NCBI GenBank assembly: GCA_015179125.1
Contig: WHVA01000413.1
Location: 39,418 to 103,417 of the forward strand
DNA length: 64,000 nt
Direction: 5' to 3'
Origin: Gautieria morchelliformis
Taxonomy: Eukaryota > Basidiomycota > Agaricomycetes > Gomphales > Gomphaceae
The position numbers and the translations under genes were made by a program. The notes beneath the pieces were generated by a model. That model made no database searches. It was not told the DNA's origin and saw only the letters and a list, made by a program, of their open reading frames with translations. Below, in pieces: positions 1-12,195 of this stretch; the stretch's first letter is position 1, and each line of letters starts with the position of its first letter.

Positions 1-113
1 GCCAGTACTGGTCCATGTGCAGCAGCCGGTGTCAAACCCGCAGCAAACTACTGTGCACTCACCAGGGGATTGATTTTCTTAAACGCCGGTGCTGCGCTTA
101 CAGCAGCTACCAT
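1..113 (-). CDS. Possible 5' end of a divergent gene (partial)
   Basis: A minus-strand ATG at 113 opens a 17-codon frame (MVAAVSAAPAFKKINPL) followed at once by GTGAGTG, a good fungal 5' splice site; a matching CAG acceptor lies close to the window edge. The short Ala/Lys-rich start and its head-to-head position with DPH5 (118 bp apart) suggest the first exon of a divergently transcribed gene that continues off the left edge. Too little is visible to name the product. It could also be chance. Confidence 0.3.
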
Positions 114-231
114 AGACTTGACTTAGATGTGGTGCCTTTACCATCATGGTTGACTGAACTTTCGGAACTAGGCTGGGCGGGTCGGGCCAATGTTCTGGCT
201 CCACTTTCAACCTGTACTAAGCTCAAAAGCA

Positions 232-1318
232 ATGTTTTTTGTTGTAGGCTTAGGTCTCAGCGATGAAAAGGATATCACAGTGAGAGGCCTGGAGGTTATT
301 CACATGTTGTCTGTGCAGGTTTCCCGCCGCTGAATTCTCCACAGGCAGTCAAACGATCTGCTCGGGTATATCTCGAATCCTACACTAGCATACTAATGGT
401 ACAAAAAGAAAAACTTGTATGTATGCCCAACCCTTCGTCACACCGTCAAGTTTATTTCTACTCTGTAAGGAAGCCTACTATGAGAGAGAGTTGATCCTCG
501 CAGATCGTGATCTTGTGGAGACAGACAGCGATGCTATCCTACAAGATGCCGCAAGGGTCGATGTGTCCTTACTTGTGGTGGGTGATCCTTTTGGGTGAGT
601 GTTTTTTCTGAGACACACTGAACACAATCGCATGACATCGCCATGGCCATTGAAGTGCGACCACTCACACAGACATACTACTCCGTGCCCGTGCACTGAA
701 CATCCCCACTCGCGTGATCCACAATGCCTCTATCATGAATGCCGTGGGGGCCTGTGGCCTCCAGCTTTATAATTTCGGCCAGACCGTTTCTTTGCCGTTC
801 TTTACGGACAACTGGAAGCCGGACAGTTGGTATGAGAGAATCGCTGAGAATTCTAAACTTGGGATGCATACACTGGTCTTGCTCGACATTAAAGTTAAAG
901 AGCAGAGTGAAGAGAATTTGGCGAGGTAAGGTCGGTCACCGAGAACTCACTGAGAGGCTCATTCCGTTACAGAGGAAGAAAAATATACGAACCCCCACGG
1001 TACATGTCTGTCCCTGTTGCGGTGGAGCAACTCCTTGAAACGGAATCTGGTCGAATGAATGGCATGCTCTCCCCACATGATACGCTGGCGATTGCACTTT
1101 CGCGAGTCGGTGGTGGTGATGAGCAGCGGATTGTGGCGGGTACCCTGCAGGAGCTGCACGATGCTGATGAACGCGTGTTTGGGGAGCCACTACATAGCCT
1201 GGTAATTGTCGGCAAACGACTTCATCACTTGGAAGTCGAGTTCGCGCAAGTCTACGCGCAAAGTCATGATACATGGAGAGATGTCGCGCGGAGGGTCTAT
1301 GGTTGTAGCATGGACTGA
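232..1318 (+). CDS. DPH5: Diphthine methyl ester synthase (Dph5)
   Basis: SAM-dependent methyltransferase that methylates the modified histidine of translation elongation factor 2 during diphthamide synthesis in the cytosol. Five exons can be read (232-294, 345-416, 470-594, 656-925, 973-1318), summing to 291 codons plus stop, the usual family length. The start [16 protein letters not shown], the internal VVGDPFGATTHTD loop, [33 protein letters not shown] and the C-terminal [15 protein letters not shown] segment ([11 protein letters not shown]) match the Dph5 family along its whole length. All introns are GT-AG and about 47-61 bp. The gene is convergent with ERV2, stop to stop, 172 bp apart. 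Identity is secure from motif order; exon edges were placed by keeping the family sequence in frame. Confidence 0.93.
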
Positions 1319-1490
1319 GGTTGGAAAGGGGAAAGCATCATCGACCATTAAAAGATCAGTATCGTGCAGGCGAATGTCCTTGTCGATGTGAAAATCTGAC
1401 AGAATACAGTCTAACGGGATAGCAATATTAGAGTCAGGGCAACAATTATAAGCAGAGTTAGCTGAGGCCAGTCAAGAACTGGACGCTCTA
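1319..1490. other. Convergent intergenic spacer DPH5/ERV2
   Basis: 172 bp between two stop codons that face each other. It presumably carries both 3' UTRs. No other feature was seen. Confidence 0.6.
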
Positions 1491-2386
1491 TCATCCACCC
1501 TGAATGAGATCAATACCCGTTTCCTCATCAGTTCTTGACTTTGCCTTGGTATCGAGTGGATTATCGCCACATCCACAGTCGTAGGTACCATCAAGATTTG
1601 CACAGTCGAAGAGAGGCTTCTGAAGACGCTCGTTGACCTGGTTGTGTAGATAGCATAGCCAGAGAGAGGCTGCCTTGCGAGACGAGGTCTTACGCGTTCA
1701 CTTGTCAGCATCATCAATAGTCGACTGCGACTTCAATGTCACACGAACTTGTGGAGGATACTTCTTGAGTAATAGCTGGAACTCTGCAGCACATTCGCCT
1801 TTTATGTAAGGCCAAAGTTAACGAGCTGGTCATCGCAATTCATACCGAATGGCTCTCACCACAGGGATACAATCGGGCGGAAAGCTGGAAGTACGTTGCA
1901 AGTGCTAATCGCTGGTCTTCCGTTGGGTTCTACAATTGAGGATAGGCATCAGTCTATAAAGCAGACAGGTCAAGCTGAAGAGGTAGCCACATCAGGATAT
2001 CTCAACGTCATGGTATGTCTAAGCGATCTGTTAGAATGATATCTATCCGACAAAGGAAGTAACGCACAATAACTTCCAAGTCGCACGACCTAGTGCAGCC
2101 CTAGTTATGCGAAGGGTGGGCTGTTGACCATCTCTCAACGTAAAACGCTCTCTCACTTTGCGGTCTCGTTTCCAAGCTTGCCCATAATCACTCCACCATC
2201 TACACCCTGGTATGGGACTTTCGCTGTCACCTCATCGTGTATCTCTACACCCCCCTCCCCAAAAAAGTGGCCAGACCAAGGATCCTTGTAAGCCAAGATA
2301 GGTCGCCGCAAAATAAAAAGTGATGAAAAAGAAACAAGCACAACAACGAGTATGAGGAAGGATTTAGAGAATCGCGAGACTTGCAT
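1491..2386 (-). CDS. ERV2: ERV/ALR FAD-linked sulfhydryl oxidase (Erv2-like, ER)
   Basis: FAD-dependent thiol oxidase that makes disulfides for protein folding. Exon 1 (2386-2157) encodes a short basic N-terminus and a hydrophobic stretch (about residues 9-26) followed by luminal sequence, the signal-anchor layout of yeast Erv2 rather than mitochondrial Erv1. It ends in GNETAK. Small downstream exons then give ALGRATWKLL, HTMTLRYPD, an exon ending YPCG, one starting ECAAEF and LLLKKYPPQ, and finally TSSRKAASLWLCYLHNQVN with DCANLDGTYDCGCGD near the C-terminus. The redox pair CGEC is split between two exons, and the FAD-binding HxxxN (HNQVN) is present. The stop TGA lies at 1493-1491. The frame is invisible to a plain ORF scan because exons are only 30-230 bp. 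A 339-bp gap separates it from the end of the NARS gene upstream. Confidence 0.88.
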
Positions 2387-2725
2387 CTATATCGTCGACG
2401 GAGTTTCAAAACACTGACGATGCTTCGGAAGATCATTGAGTACATATAAAATGAAGAATGAAGAGAAGCTGAAGCTTGAAGGAAAGAAACAACACCATAA
2501 ACAAAGCGAAACAGATTGATGATAGCTTCAGACAGTTATGCATAGTAATTTAACGAGGTCATCTCGATCACGCACATGTCTCCGCAATTATCAATAACAG
2601 ATGGGTAGACAGTGATTTCGAGTGAATCTAATTTTGTGACATTAGGGTATGTATTCGGTGCAGCAATCCACATTCTCCCGGTAACAAGAACGCCTTCACA
2701 TTTTGTGCAAATCATAAAAGGACCG
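2387..2725. other. Intergenic, ERV2 promoter and NARS 3' region
   Basis: 339 bp between two genes transcribed in the same (minus) direction. It should hold the ERV2 promoter and the NARS 3' UTR. No further gene or clear motif was recognised. Confidence 0.5.
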
Positions 2726-4956
2726 TTATGGTGTCGCACGTGCTGGCCATCTGGACAGAGTAGTTCCATTGAGTGTACCATTAGCGGAGACCAAGAGGAA
2801 AGCAAACCTAGGATACAACGAACATTCTCTGAGGGAGCACAGTCGTCAGTCGTGGGAGGTATATAACAAACCAAATTGGAATACATGCCTCACTGTATGT
2901 CTATTGGCGAGCCATGCAAGAAAGCGCTGCGGAGCAATCGTATCAGTAACAGTAGAAGGTAAAGGCGTGGAGTACATGCCTCTACTCCCAAACCATAGCC
3001 GCCGTGTTCACATGTACCGTACTTGCGCTGGTCCGTGAACCAATAATAAGGGGTAGGGTCGATTCCCACTCTCTTGTAGCCCGCCAATAACTCATCCATG
3101 TCGGCAATTCTCATCGAGCCCCCTATTATATCTCCCAGTTAGCGACGACGACGCCAATCGTCTGAACACATACCAACGATCTCCCCTACATTGGGCATGA
3201 GCAAATCACAACTTTCGGTATATACAAGTCCTCCTTCCCCTGTACCAGGCATAGACTTCATATAGAAAGCCTTCAGCTCCTTCGGGAACCCGTACAAAAA
3301 TACAGGCTGGCCAATGATATCTGTCATCTGCCGCTCCGCGGCTTCAGCAATGTCGTCTCCAAGGACATGATCGACCATGACGGCATTTCCTTCCTTGTCC
3401 TTGACAACATTACCTTCTGCATCTTCTGAAGGCCGCTTTATGCCTCGATCAACTAGCCAAGCAATTGCAGACGTATATGACATGCGGAGGAACGGGCGCT
3501 GCGGGGCCTTGAAAGCAGGGTTGAGCTGTTTGATCAGAGCAAATGCGACTGGGGAATCTAGAAGACGTTGCACGCTCTCGCAAATCTTTGACAATTTATC
3601 AGCGGAAAGATTGGCTAAGTGTGCGACCGACGTACTATTGCTTCTATGTGATCCATTAGTTCGTCGAAGGTTACGAAAGCGAGTTCACCTTCGAGGTGAG
3701 TATACTCGCTAAGGTGCCGTCGAGTGTGGCTGTGGGCAGAATAGTTCACCGTCAGTTCAAGAGGTTGGTTGCAACCCGTACTCACCTATTCTCAGCCCTG
3801 AAACTCTCTTGAACACAGAAGACATCGCCCAAGGAGGGCAGACAGGTTTCGAGATAAAGTTGGGAGCTTTGTGTCAAATACGCCGGCTGTCCGTAGTAAT
3901 CGAGCTTGAAAAGTGTTGCGCCTCCCTCCACCGATGTCTGGACAAGGCATGGTGGCGTTACCTCTAGCAAATCGTGAGCCATAAGGGAGTCGCGGAAGGC
4001 CTGGAGAAGCAGAGATCGGAGGCGCAGAACATTAGAAGCGGTTTCACCGCGAAGAACTAGATGTCGTAAATCCGCCTGTATGGAAGGATCGCTTTTCTAG
4101 GGTAACTGAGTAAAAGAAACCTTGCATAGATCGATTACAATATACCTCATTCACTCTGTTGGTAAACGCGTCTGGGCCACCAGGAGAAGGTCCCAATACA
4201 CGCCAGTAATCTGCACTTAATTCGTGGCCTCCAGGAGCCGTCTTACCCTTTGGCACTTCCTGCAATAGACCTGTCACCTCGACAGTTGCCTCAGTGCTCA
4301 GTGTTAACGCATCGTAAGTTTGTGTCTACAATCCACCGAAAATCAAGCACTTTATGTACGACGAATGTGTTTAAGTCTCACCAGGACTCCAGACAGTACG
4401 ACCTGCAGATAACCAGTGCCGTCGCGAAGGTCAAGGAAGATAATATCTTTCTGGTCACGCAAGCGGTGCACCCATCCTGATACACGAACACGTTTCAATC
4501 GAAGGGGTTCTAAGTTCGTAATTTTGGCCTATATGAATGTTCATAATGTGTCCGTGACATGAAAGGCTTTCACGTCACCTTGATAGGCGTGGCGAGAGCT
4601 GGATCCTCCTTGAGAACGACCTGCTTGCTATCTTCCAGTTTCCTGTGCAAACGCTCAGCCTCAGCACCTTTTTCTTGCTCCTCCTTTAACCGTTGCTCTT
4701 GTGCCTTCTTGGCTTTCTTGGAGAGCCCGTCTGCGTTCTTCTTGGCCTTTTTAAGACCGGACGGGGAAATCTCTACATAGTCAGCCTCTGGTTTTGAGCG
4801 AATGAGGACAATGGGCGGTTTTGATTGATCAGTGGCAAAGATGGCGTAGGCAGCCGTCTGGTAAGGTTTGTGGAGTGTGCCGTTTCCCGTGGTATCAGAG
4901 CCAGTCGACTCGTCCACGTACACCGTAGACGACTCGATGGACGATGAAGCCGACAT
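2726..4956 (-). CDS. DED81: Cytosolic asparaginyl-tRNA synthetase
   Basis: Class II aminoacyl-tRNA synthetase that charges tRNA-Asn in the cytosol. The first exon (4956-~4570) begins [19 protein letters not shown] and carries the long Lys/Glu-rich helix typical of the eukaryotic N-terminal extension ([20 protein letters not shown]). Later exons give the anticodon/catalytic junction, [19 protein letters not shown], motif 2 (ESFRAENR then [16 protein letters not shown]), an exon ending [35 protein letters not shown] and motif 3 ([15 protein letters not shown]). The last small exons end [14 protein letters not shown] with TAA at 2728-2726, the usual C-terminus of fungal enzymes. At least seven introns split it. 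A head-to-head gap of 194 bp separates it from the SulP transporter. Confidence 0.92.
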
Positions 4957-5150
4957 CTTCTAGAATATATGTTAGCGTGTATAGTGTTCACGACACAGAC
5001 GGTGGGAAGATATGGAGAAAGTCTAAACAGACAGAGTACTACAATGTGACTCGATTACTGGCGGTTTCCCAATTTGGACACTGCATTTTATAAGTAACCG
5101 GCCTAAGTAATAGGCGCAACGCGTGGCTTCAACCAGTACACTGTGGTACT

Positions 5151-8100
5151 ATGGCAAGCAATAGTAGTCTTGCTGCAACCCCGCCTTCGCGGAGGAGTAC
5201 CGTGATCAAGCTCGACATTTCTCACTCTCGGGCTTCGTCTATCAGAGGGTTAGACACGCTCGTTTCGGACGTCGAGCATGGCGAAACAGGTGTGTCCACT
5301 TCTGGCATCCGGTTGCACTGCGTTCACCTTTCTCTAGATCGTGTAATCTCTTCGAACGAGCATCAGTATACCACATGGGAAAAGCTTAAGCTTCGCAGCG
5401 GGTATTATTTGCCTGGTACGAGCTGTTTCGCATGTTTGATCTGTACACGTGCTTATGGTCTCCACAGCTACGAGTTGGATACCGAACTACTCTTTGTCAT
5501 TGCAAGCATCTATTCGCATGTTTCAAGATTATGTAGGCTGATTCCCTTCATCTATAGATTAGGCGGGGATGCCTTGGCGGGCATAACTGTCGCGTGCCTT
5601 CTCGTGCCACAATGTGAGCCTAGGCCACATTCGATCGCCTCGTTTGTCTGAAACGTACCAGCTATATCCTACGCAACCTCTCTGGCGAAGCTCAGTCCTG
5701 TGTCCGGCCTTTTTTCATCTGTAATCCCAGGAATTGTCTACAGCCTTCTTGGGTCCTCACGGCAGCTTAATGTTGGTGCGCATCGTCTTTAATTACACCA
5801 CCTCATGTATGGGCTTGTGACGCTTAATTGCTCGCTCCCCTAGCCCCTGAAGCCGCACTGTCTCTGCTCGTCGGCCAAGCGGTACAGGATATATTGATCC
5901 ATCCAGTTGCTGATACAGATGGCTTCCTGTCATCCCTTGGGAAAAATCATCCGGAGAAACTGGCGGCGGCAGTAGCCACAATCATTACTTTTCAAGTATG
6001 TGCTAATGTCACGGGGCGTCCTATCATTTATCGATCCCTGTATCGCACTGGTACAGGCTGGCTTGATGACATTTATTTTGGGAATCTTCCGACTAGGCTT
6101 CATGGATGTTATTTTAAGTCGTGCATTGCTGAGAGGCTTTATCACAGCTGTAGTGCGTCTCGTTTCCTGTCAGTCACACCTCCCTCGTTCGGGGCTTACA
6201 TTATCTCTCTCTCCATAGGCCGTCGTCATCGTTATGTACGTTCATTAAATCCAGTCCTACGGCATTGGTCTAATCGGCATGATCCTTTTCAGCGAGCAGT
6301 GTATACCCATATTTGGACTATCGGATCTGGAGGCCTCTCCTCCATCTGGCGAACCCCCACATACGACCCTGGACAAAGCCGTATTCTTGGTTCGATACAT
6401 AATCATACAACCACAGGCACATTGGTTCACTGCCACCGTTGGGTTGGGGACATTAGCTTCCCTTCTGATCGTGCGAGGAATCAAACGTGTTGTTGGCAAG
6501 CGTTGGAGTTGGGTTAAGTGGTTCCCTGAAGTATTGATGGCGGTGATACTCTCTACTGGTAAGTGTCGCCTAATCTATGTAAGAGCTCTCATTATGCGCT
6601 GTCTTTCAGCATTGAGTGATTCCTTCGATTGGGAGAAAGATGGTGTCAAGGTCTTGGGTCGTGTGAAACCACTCACAGACTCCGACCTTTTCGCCTTTCC
6701 TCTCCACAGCTTAAACTACAATCTTTTCAAACGGACCGCATCTACCGCTATGTACGTCCAATGTCCACACTTATGGATCATTCGCTCATCACATTCATGG
6801 AACTGCTTCGGATCGTTTGACTGCCAACGTAGCCTGATATCCGTCATTGGCTTCCTGGATTCTATTGCAGCTGCGAAGCAGAATTCAATGCGATTTGGAC
6901 ACTCCATTAGTCCAAACAGAGAGCTAGTCGCTCTTGGTGAGACAGCTTAAGAGTTTGGACACAACCACTCAACCATTGATGTATGGTCATTTTCAGGTGC
7001 CGGAAACTTGGTCGCGTCATTCGTTCCCAGCACACTACCTGCCTATGGGTCTATAACTCGGTGGGTTTTAGTCATATAATGCTGCACGGCGCAGCAATTT
7101 CTCGGGAGGAGATTCTAGCTGTGGTCTGACGACTTCAGTACATAGTTCTCGGCTCAATGGCGATTGCGGCGGTCGAACCCAAATGGCATCCATCATTTGC
7201 TCGGCCCTCGTGCTCGTCTCGACTTTCTTTTTTCTTCCTATGTTGTATTACCTGCCGAAAGCTGTGTTATCTGCAATGTATGTGGGGCATTTTCTTTCCC
7301 AGTGGAATGATGTTGAAGCATCCATCAAACAGTGTATGCCTCATAGTTTGGGGTCTACTCACTGAAGCCCCCCACGACATTATGTACTATATACGGTGGG
7401 TTTATGATTCACTCGACTATCTAACTGGAGGAAATGTTGATAATGATACTACGCAGCATGGGGGCTTGGATAGAATTATCTCTCATGGCTCTTACGCTAA
7501 TACTCACCCTTATCTGGAGTGTGGAGGTTGGCGTACTAGCCAGCATTGCACTATCCCTAATTCTCGTCGTAAAGAAGAGCTCACAGACTCGAATGTCTAT
7601 CCTCGTACGTCTAGTTTACTCCCTTTTTCGCGATTCCTCAAATAATATGTGGACTTCGAGGGTCGTATGCCAAACACCGATCAATGGAAACCTGTCAATG
7701 AGAACCCCGAGGCGATTGAGCCTTTACCTGGGGTCTTGATTGTACGTGTTAGGGAGAGCCTCGACTTCGGTGAGTTGCCATCTGCAGGTTTCACTCCTCA
7801 AATTGACTAATCTCGGCCTAAGCCAATAGCGCTCAAATGAAGGGTAAATAATGAGAGTAGAAGTGTATGCAAGTGCTGACGCTTGATGCCAGAGCGATTG
7901 AGACGACTTGAGCTTTATGGGGTTGAGCATAGGCACCCTTCAGAAGCCCCCACTCGGGCGCACGCTCAGCTATTGGTGTTCCACTTAGCGGACATGGAGA
8001 CCTGTGATACAGCGTGAGTCGCTGCACTTGCACGTATGCGGGACAGGCTAATAAGGAGAATGGGCAGTGCAACACAGATATTTTACGAGCTTCTGGAGGC

Positions 8101-8318
8101 ATACAAGGTATGCTTGCTGGCTCGCGTCTTACACGATTTGCTAACTTGATCACCACCAGGCTCGTGGTGTAGGTCTGTTTATAACACACCTTAGGGCGAA
8201 ACCGCGGGCGATGTTTGAGAAGGCAGGCGTGATCGCCTTGATCGGTGAGGATGCGATCTTCGATAACGTTACATCTGCCATGCAGCACATTGAGATTGTC
8301 GAGATGGAAAATGAGTGA
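5151..8318 (+). CDS. SulP/SLC26 anion (sulfate) transporter with STAS domain
   Basis: Multi-pass membrane permease of the SulP family, likely for sulfate or a related anion. The hydrophilic N-terminus MASNSSLAATPPSRRSTVIK is followed by the SulP entry segment (PFIYRLGGDALAGITVACLLVPQ), the signature ISYATSLAKLSPV and ending with QLNVGPEAALSLLVGQAV, then a long series of membrane helices through GWIELSLMALTLILTLIWSVEVG. The cytosolic C-terminus has a STAS domain (start near RMPNTDQWKPVNENPEA, with PGVLIVRVRESLDFG) and ends FDNVTSAMQHIEIVEMENE at TGA 8316-8318. Many short introns break it; exons were linked by family order. The P-rich entry loop resembles the YPR003C-type fungal members more than Sul1/Sul2, but substrate cannot be told from sequence. 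Confidence 0.87.
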
Positions 8319-8482
8319 GAGGGTGTCATTGGGAAGCATGGTGGCGTATCTTGATCGGACGTCAAATTTCTTGGTTTCTGTCATTGCTCCTAATTAAAAA
8401 TAGACTTGTTAGACTGTCGGATCTGCTGTTTGCCGGTGGCTTGCTGTAACTTTAGTATATACGCACTTACACTGAAACCACG

Positions 8483-9625
8483 ATGCGGAAGGTGCTGATG
8501 CTTCATGGGTTTGTCAACACCAAATACAGCTGTGTGCATGCTAATGATACATATCTATTACTTAGGTTCTCGCAGAACGCATCCATATTTCGCAAAAGAG
8601 TGGGTCACGCCCTGGATGGTTGTACGAAGGCATGATCGTAACTACTAAGCTAGATGAGCGTGATCCGCAAAGCTTGCGAAGGCCATGTAGAGTTCGGTGC
8701 GTTACTCTACCGCATGCATTACTAGCATTCTGAATCCATCACTTGCAGTGTTTGTTGACGCTCCACATGATCTCGTTCCCGTGGATCTTCCTGGTCACGC
8801 CCTTGAGTGGCTTCAAGCAGCAGAAGCAAACGCTACAACCAAGGACGACTCCCTAACCCCAAGGGCTTGGTGGAGGGCCAATGACGAGAAAACAGTTTGT
8901 AATGGTCTCCAGGAAAGCTTATTACTGCTCAGAGAAATATTACGAGAAACAACTTTCCAGGTACGGGCAACGTTTATACCCTCACCACTAGATTATCAAT
9001 ACGTATGCATAGGGTGTTCTGGGGTTCAGCCAAGGTGCAGCGATGGCAGCTGTTTTGGCGGCTGTCGTAAGTCGTAACTTTACTTGTACAGTTATAAAAT
9101 ATCACCTTACTCGTCATTGCTGTCAGTTAGAGAAACCCGAGTTGTATGAGCCATTCATGATCGGTGGCAAAGCTGTTCACCCAAAGCTGTGTGTCCCTTA
9201 TAGTTATACCACGTTGTTCCACGCCACGCTGACACCGGAAGCAGAGATTTCTTCATCCCAATATCTGGATTCATGCCTTCGGATCCTCTGCTGGAACACA
9301 TCTTATCCAGGACATCCACTAAACTCACCACCCCTTCCCTTCACGTTGTTGGTGACACTGACGTGATCGTTGCCCCCGAGCGCTCTCAGTTACTGATCAG
9401 TGTCTGCGATCAGGAAGTGGCAAGGGTGGAAAGACACGAAGGGGGTTCGTATGAAGAACCTAAACATTTTATAGATACTTGCCCACTGATCTGTAATTTC
9501 TTCCAGGACACTTTGTACCTTCCAAGGCCAACTGGCGAAGGTTTTTACAAGAATATCTCGTCAGGGGGCCTGATGCGCAAATTGGGTCACCTTCAGGTTT
9601 TGCACCCGTGACACCTGCTTTTTAG
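8483..9625 (+). CDS. FSH1: FSH1-type serine hydrolase
   Basis: Alpha/beta hydrolase of the fungal FSH family (homologous to human OVCA2), a likely cytosolic serine esterase of unknown natural substrate. The start MRKVLMLHG is the family beta-1/oxyanion segment. Small exons give SQNASIFRKR and IRKACEGHVEF, then FVDAPHDLVPVDLPG, the nucleophile elbow GFSQGAAMAAVLAAV (Ser), IPSDPLLEHIL, the acid segment HVVGDTDVIV (Asp), and EGGHFVPSK (His), ending GFAPVTPAF with TAG at 9623-9625. The complete triad is therefore present. About six introns are implied. Confidence 0.88.
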
Positions 9626-10508
9626 ATTCAACGAGATACTGTACAGTTAGATATTAGATCTTGATATTTGATAGGTCATGTAGTTGTAATACGGTATTTA
9701 TCGTCAGTCAACGTTGATTTTTGTCGTGAGGGTATACGGGTATTTGCAGGATGTTCAGCCAGCACTGGAGGCATAGAAAGGTTTCACCATCGCTGAGGAA
9801 AACCACAGAAAACCGGTTGAAATGTATTGGCGAGGCTCTGTGTCTTACCATCCGTATGATTTCACATCCAAGACCGGAACTTAGAAACTGAGCTTTCATG
9901 GGGCATCCCACTGAGCCAGGCCCCTTTCCCACCCCAATTTCAGTTTATCCACTCCAATTCAGTCTGCTACTTACTCAACATGCCATTGCATACGCATGCT
10001 TGGTCTGGAGGTACTAGAGACACTCAAATTGTCGCCACAGTCGAAGTGCAGATGTGGATAGTAGTGGAACGAGGGACTTCGAGGGTTTGCTGAGACGGGT
10101 CAGCCGTGAAATGGTGGTGGTGGGGGGGTTGGTTCGGAGGAGGCGGGTTGGTTTGTTGGCTGGTCGGCTGGTCAGAAAAATAAATAGTAAGATTGCTTAT
10201 CGTATACAGTACAGTGATGTATATGCTATTGTTTGCCATGGTCGCATCACTGGAGCCACATGCATAGGGAGGGTTATTGTTCTAACATCGCCGAAGGGTC
10301 AGGAGAGCAAGGACAAATCTCATAAAGGCTCTTTTCTGAGGGATACAGACGTAAGCTTGAGTCCGAGCGACGGAGGGATGCAAATTATATGAAATGTCGA
10401 GTCCTCACCAGCAAGACCGAAAAAAAAACCCGTATTTTGAAAAGTCACTGTTATTAGTTTGCATGAGATACCAGCTCGAGGCACGATGTGAATCACGGTG
10501 ACACACAT
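9626..10508. other. Intergenic region, no gene supported
   Basis: 883 bp between FSH1 and the end of the lactamase-fold gene. A G-rich tract near 10,115-10,165 (GGTGGTGGTGGGGGGG followed by GGTTGG repeats) is the only striking feature. Short open frames here have no coding character. Confidence 0.5.
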
Positions 10509-11420
10509 CTACGTAGGTCGGATTTCACCTGGAAATACGCTTGTGTCCTTGTTTTCTTCATACCACCCCAAATCGTGGGCCAGCACGACAACCACCTCAG
10601 GATTCTCACGCAGACGCCTGATTCTAGAAATGTGCTCCCTGGCCAACTCAACGTTGGTATGCATACATGTAAGACCACCAGTCGCAGGGTGCGGGAAAAA
10701 TCCAATTTCCTTCTCTCCGGTTAGTAACCGAGCGTCGTGTGCGCTGTCCCCTGCGAGGTAAAGCCATGACTTCTCTGCAGATGTGCGCACGAGGAGGTTG
10801 AGATGTCCTTCGAGATGACCTGGTGCATCGATCAGGTAGACACTTCCATCCCCAAAGAAATCGTGTGCCCGAGTGAATGGGCCTAGGGGTAACCAGTCAT
10901 CAGGAGATATGAAGGTGGTGCGATTTTTCGGTAATAGATCCTTTGCAAATCGGGCCTCGAGGGCCGGCTCAGAGTCTTTGTGAGAGTATCCTTTTGCAAG
11001 AAGAGCTTCGGCACCACTGCCCACTATAAAGTGGGAGGTGGGAAAGAGGTCCGGGTTACCGATATGATCCCAGTGTACGTGGGAAAGAATAATCAAGTCA
11101 ATGTTTTCTGCCTCCAAGCCCCCACGACGTAGCGAATCGACAACGTCAACTGGGACCTTGACTTTGAACAGTGCTCTGATAGCCTCTTGAATACTCGGAG
11201 GATAATTTTCCCAGTCTTTCCGGGCCCCCAGATCGAAAATGATCTTCTTGTCGTTTTGTGAGTGACGGAGGAGGAATGCCATAGCTGGGACCACGCTTGA
11301 CTTTGTTGGGGAGCCACCTTGGACTACCAGATTCTCGAAGAGATTGACATGTCCTCCTTCGAGGACCGAAGCATGAACGTATGACTGCGATGGTTTTGGG
11401 GATGGTAAATCAGAGGCCAT
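10509..11420 (-). CDS. Metallo-beta-lactamase-fold hydrolase (lactonase-like)
   Basis: Single-exon 303-aa protein. The zinc motif HVHWDH lies at residues 114-119 (H114, H116, D118, H119), preceded by LIILS; later metal ligands are plausible in IDAPGHLEGHLNL (His) and YLAGDSAHD (Asp), with a final His in VVVLAHDLGWYE. This order fits the AHL-lactonase/glyoxalase II group of the metallo-beta-lactamase superfamily, which opens lactone rings or thioesters. The true first ATG is at 11420; the frame is open five codons further but begins with TTG. It is the only host gene in the block that is clearly intronless. Natural substrate is unknown. Confidence 0.85.
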   Translation of the reverse strand: MASDLPSPKPSQSYVHASVLEGGHVNLFENLVVQGGSPTKSSVVPAMAFLLRHSQNDKKIIFDLGARKDWENYPPSIQEAIRALFKVKVPVDVVDSLRRGGLEAENIDLIILSHVHWDHIGNPDLFPTSHFIVGSGAEALLAKGYSHKDSEPALEARFAKDLLPKNRTTFISPDDWLPLGPFTRAHDFFGDGSVYLIDAPGHLEGHLNLLVRTSAEKSWLYLAGDSAHDARLLTGEKEIGFFPHPATGGLTCMHTNVELAREHISRIRRLRENPEVVVVLAHDLGWYEENKDTSVFPGEIRPT

Positions 11421-11796
11421 CGACAAATAAGTCAAGAGTGTCTACTGTACCACTCAGATCGGATATGCTATTTAGCAGTCAGAGCAAGCGCCTTTCTCTT
11501 TACACATGCTGCGAACTGACCTGGTCACGTCATCTTCGGGAGGTATATGGGTGCTGCCGCTTTGAGGCTGTTTCGACGGAGTTGTCGGATACTTGACAGC
11601 TGCTTGGTGATGGAATGCCTAAGCTGCAGCTGCGCTCACCGCGAAGAAGAATCTGCGTATCCATAGCCTAGTAATTTCCGGAAGCGGCGCAATGAGATTC
11701 GTGGCGTTCTCGTCTCTACATGGGGCGTGACAGTGAGGGTGACAATTCGTTGCAACCAACGGGGGTGCATCCTGGTGACCACGTATATATCTCAAA
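11421..11796. other. Intergenic region upstream of lactamase-fold gene
   Basis: 376 bp that should include the promoter of the lactamase-fold gene (minus strand). Nothing else was recognised. Confidence 0.4.
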
Positions 11797-12195
11797 ATGC
11801 GTATAGCAATTACCGACCTTCTACATCGTGGCACCGTTCTGGTGCGTGAACTGTCCAGTAGCGCGGTGTCCCTGACCCCGACACCATCGGCAGACCCTCG
11901 TTGGATTAACTGGATATGGCGTGTTCTTAAGTTTCTCTGTACACCATGAAACCTTGGAAAAGGGCAAAGGTGAGCCGCAGTATTACCTTCGCGACAGGAG
12001 ACAATAACGGTTCTTTTGCAAGCGGTATGAGGTTACGTTCTGTTGTGACATCCTAGTTGTGAGGACTTGACACAGATAATGGCTCAACGCGAAGCGGCAA
12101 TGCAGAAGGATAAGGAAGAGGCCATGAAAGAGGAAGCCCTTGCTAGGGCCGCTCAGGATATCGTCGGATCAAGGTCGTCCGCAGATAAACCATAA
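11797..12195 (+). CDS. Possible small unidentified multi-exon gene
   Basis: The last exon reads in frame as EDLTQIMAQREAAMQKDKEE then AMKEEALARAAQDIVGSRSS and stops at TAA 12193-12195, a strongly helical, charged tail that looks coding. Upstream, an ATG at 11797 opens MRIAITDLLHRGTVLVRELS with PRWINWIWRVLK, which could be a mitochondrial targeting segment or membrane entry. Between them are several possible GT-AG pairs but no single path was convincing. I do not recognise the family. It may be a small mitochondrial protein; start, exons and even reality as one gene are uncertain. Confidence 0.35.

Noticed and set aside
10024..10239. Short frames over the G-rich tract near 10,130
   Set aside because: Low-complexity Pro/His or Gly/Arg translations of a simple repeat; no start context or homology.
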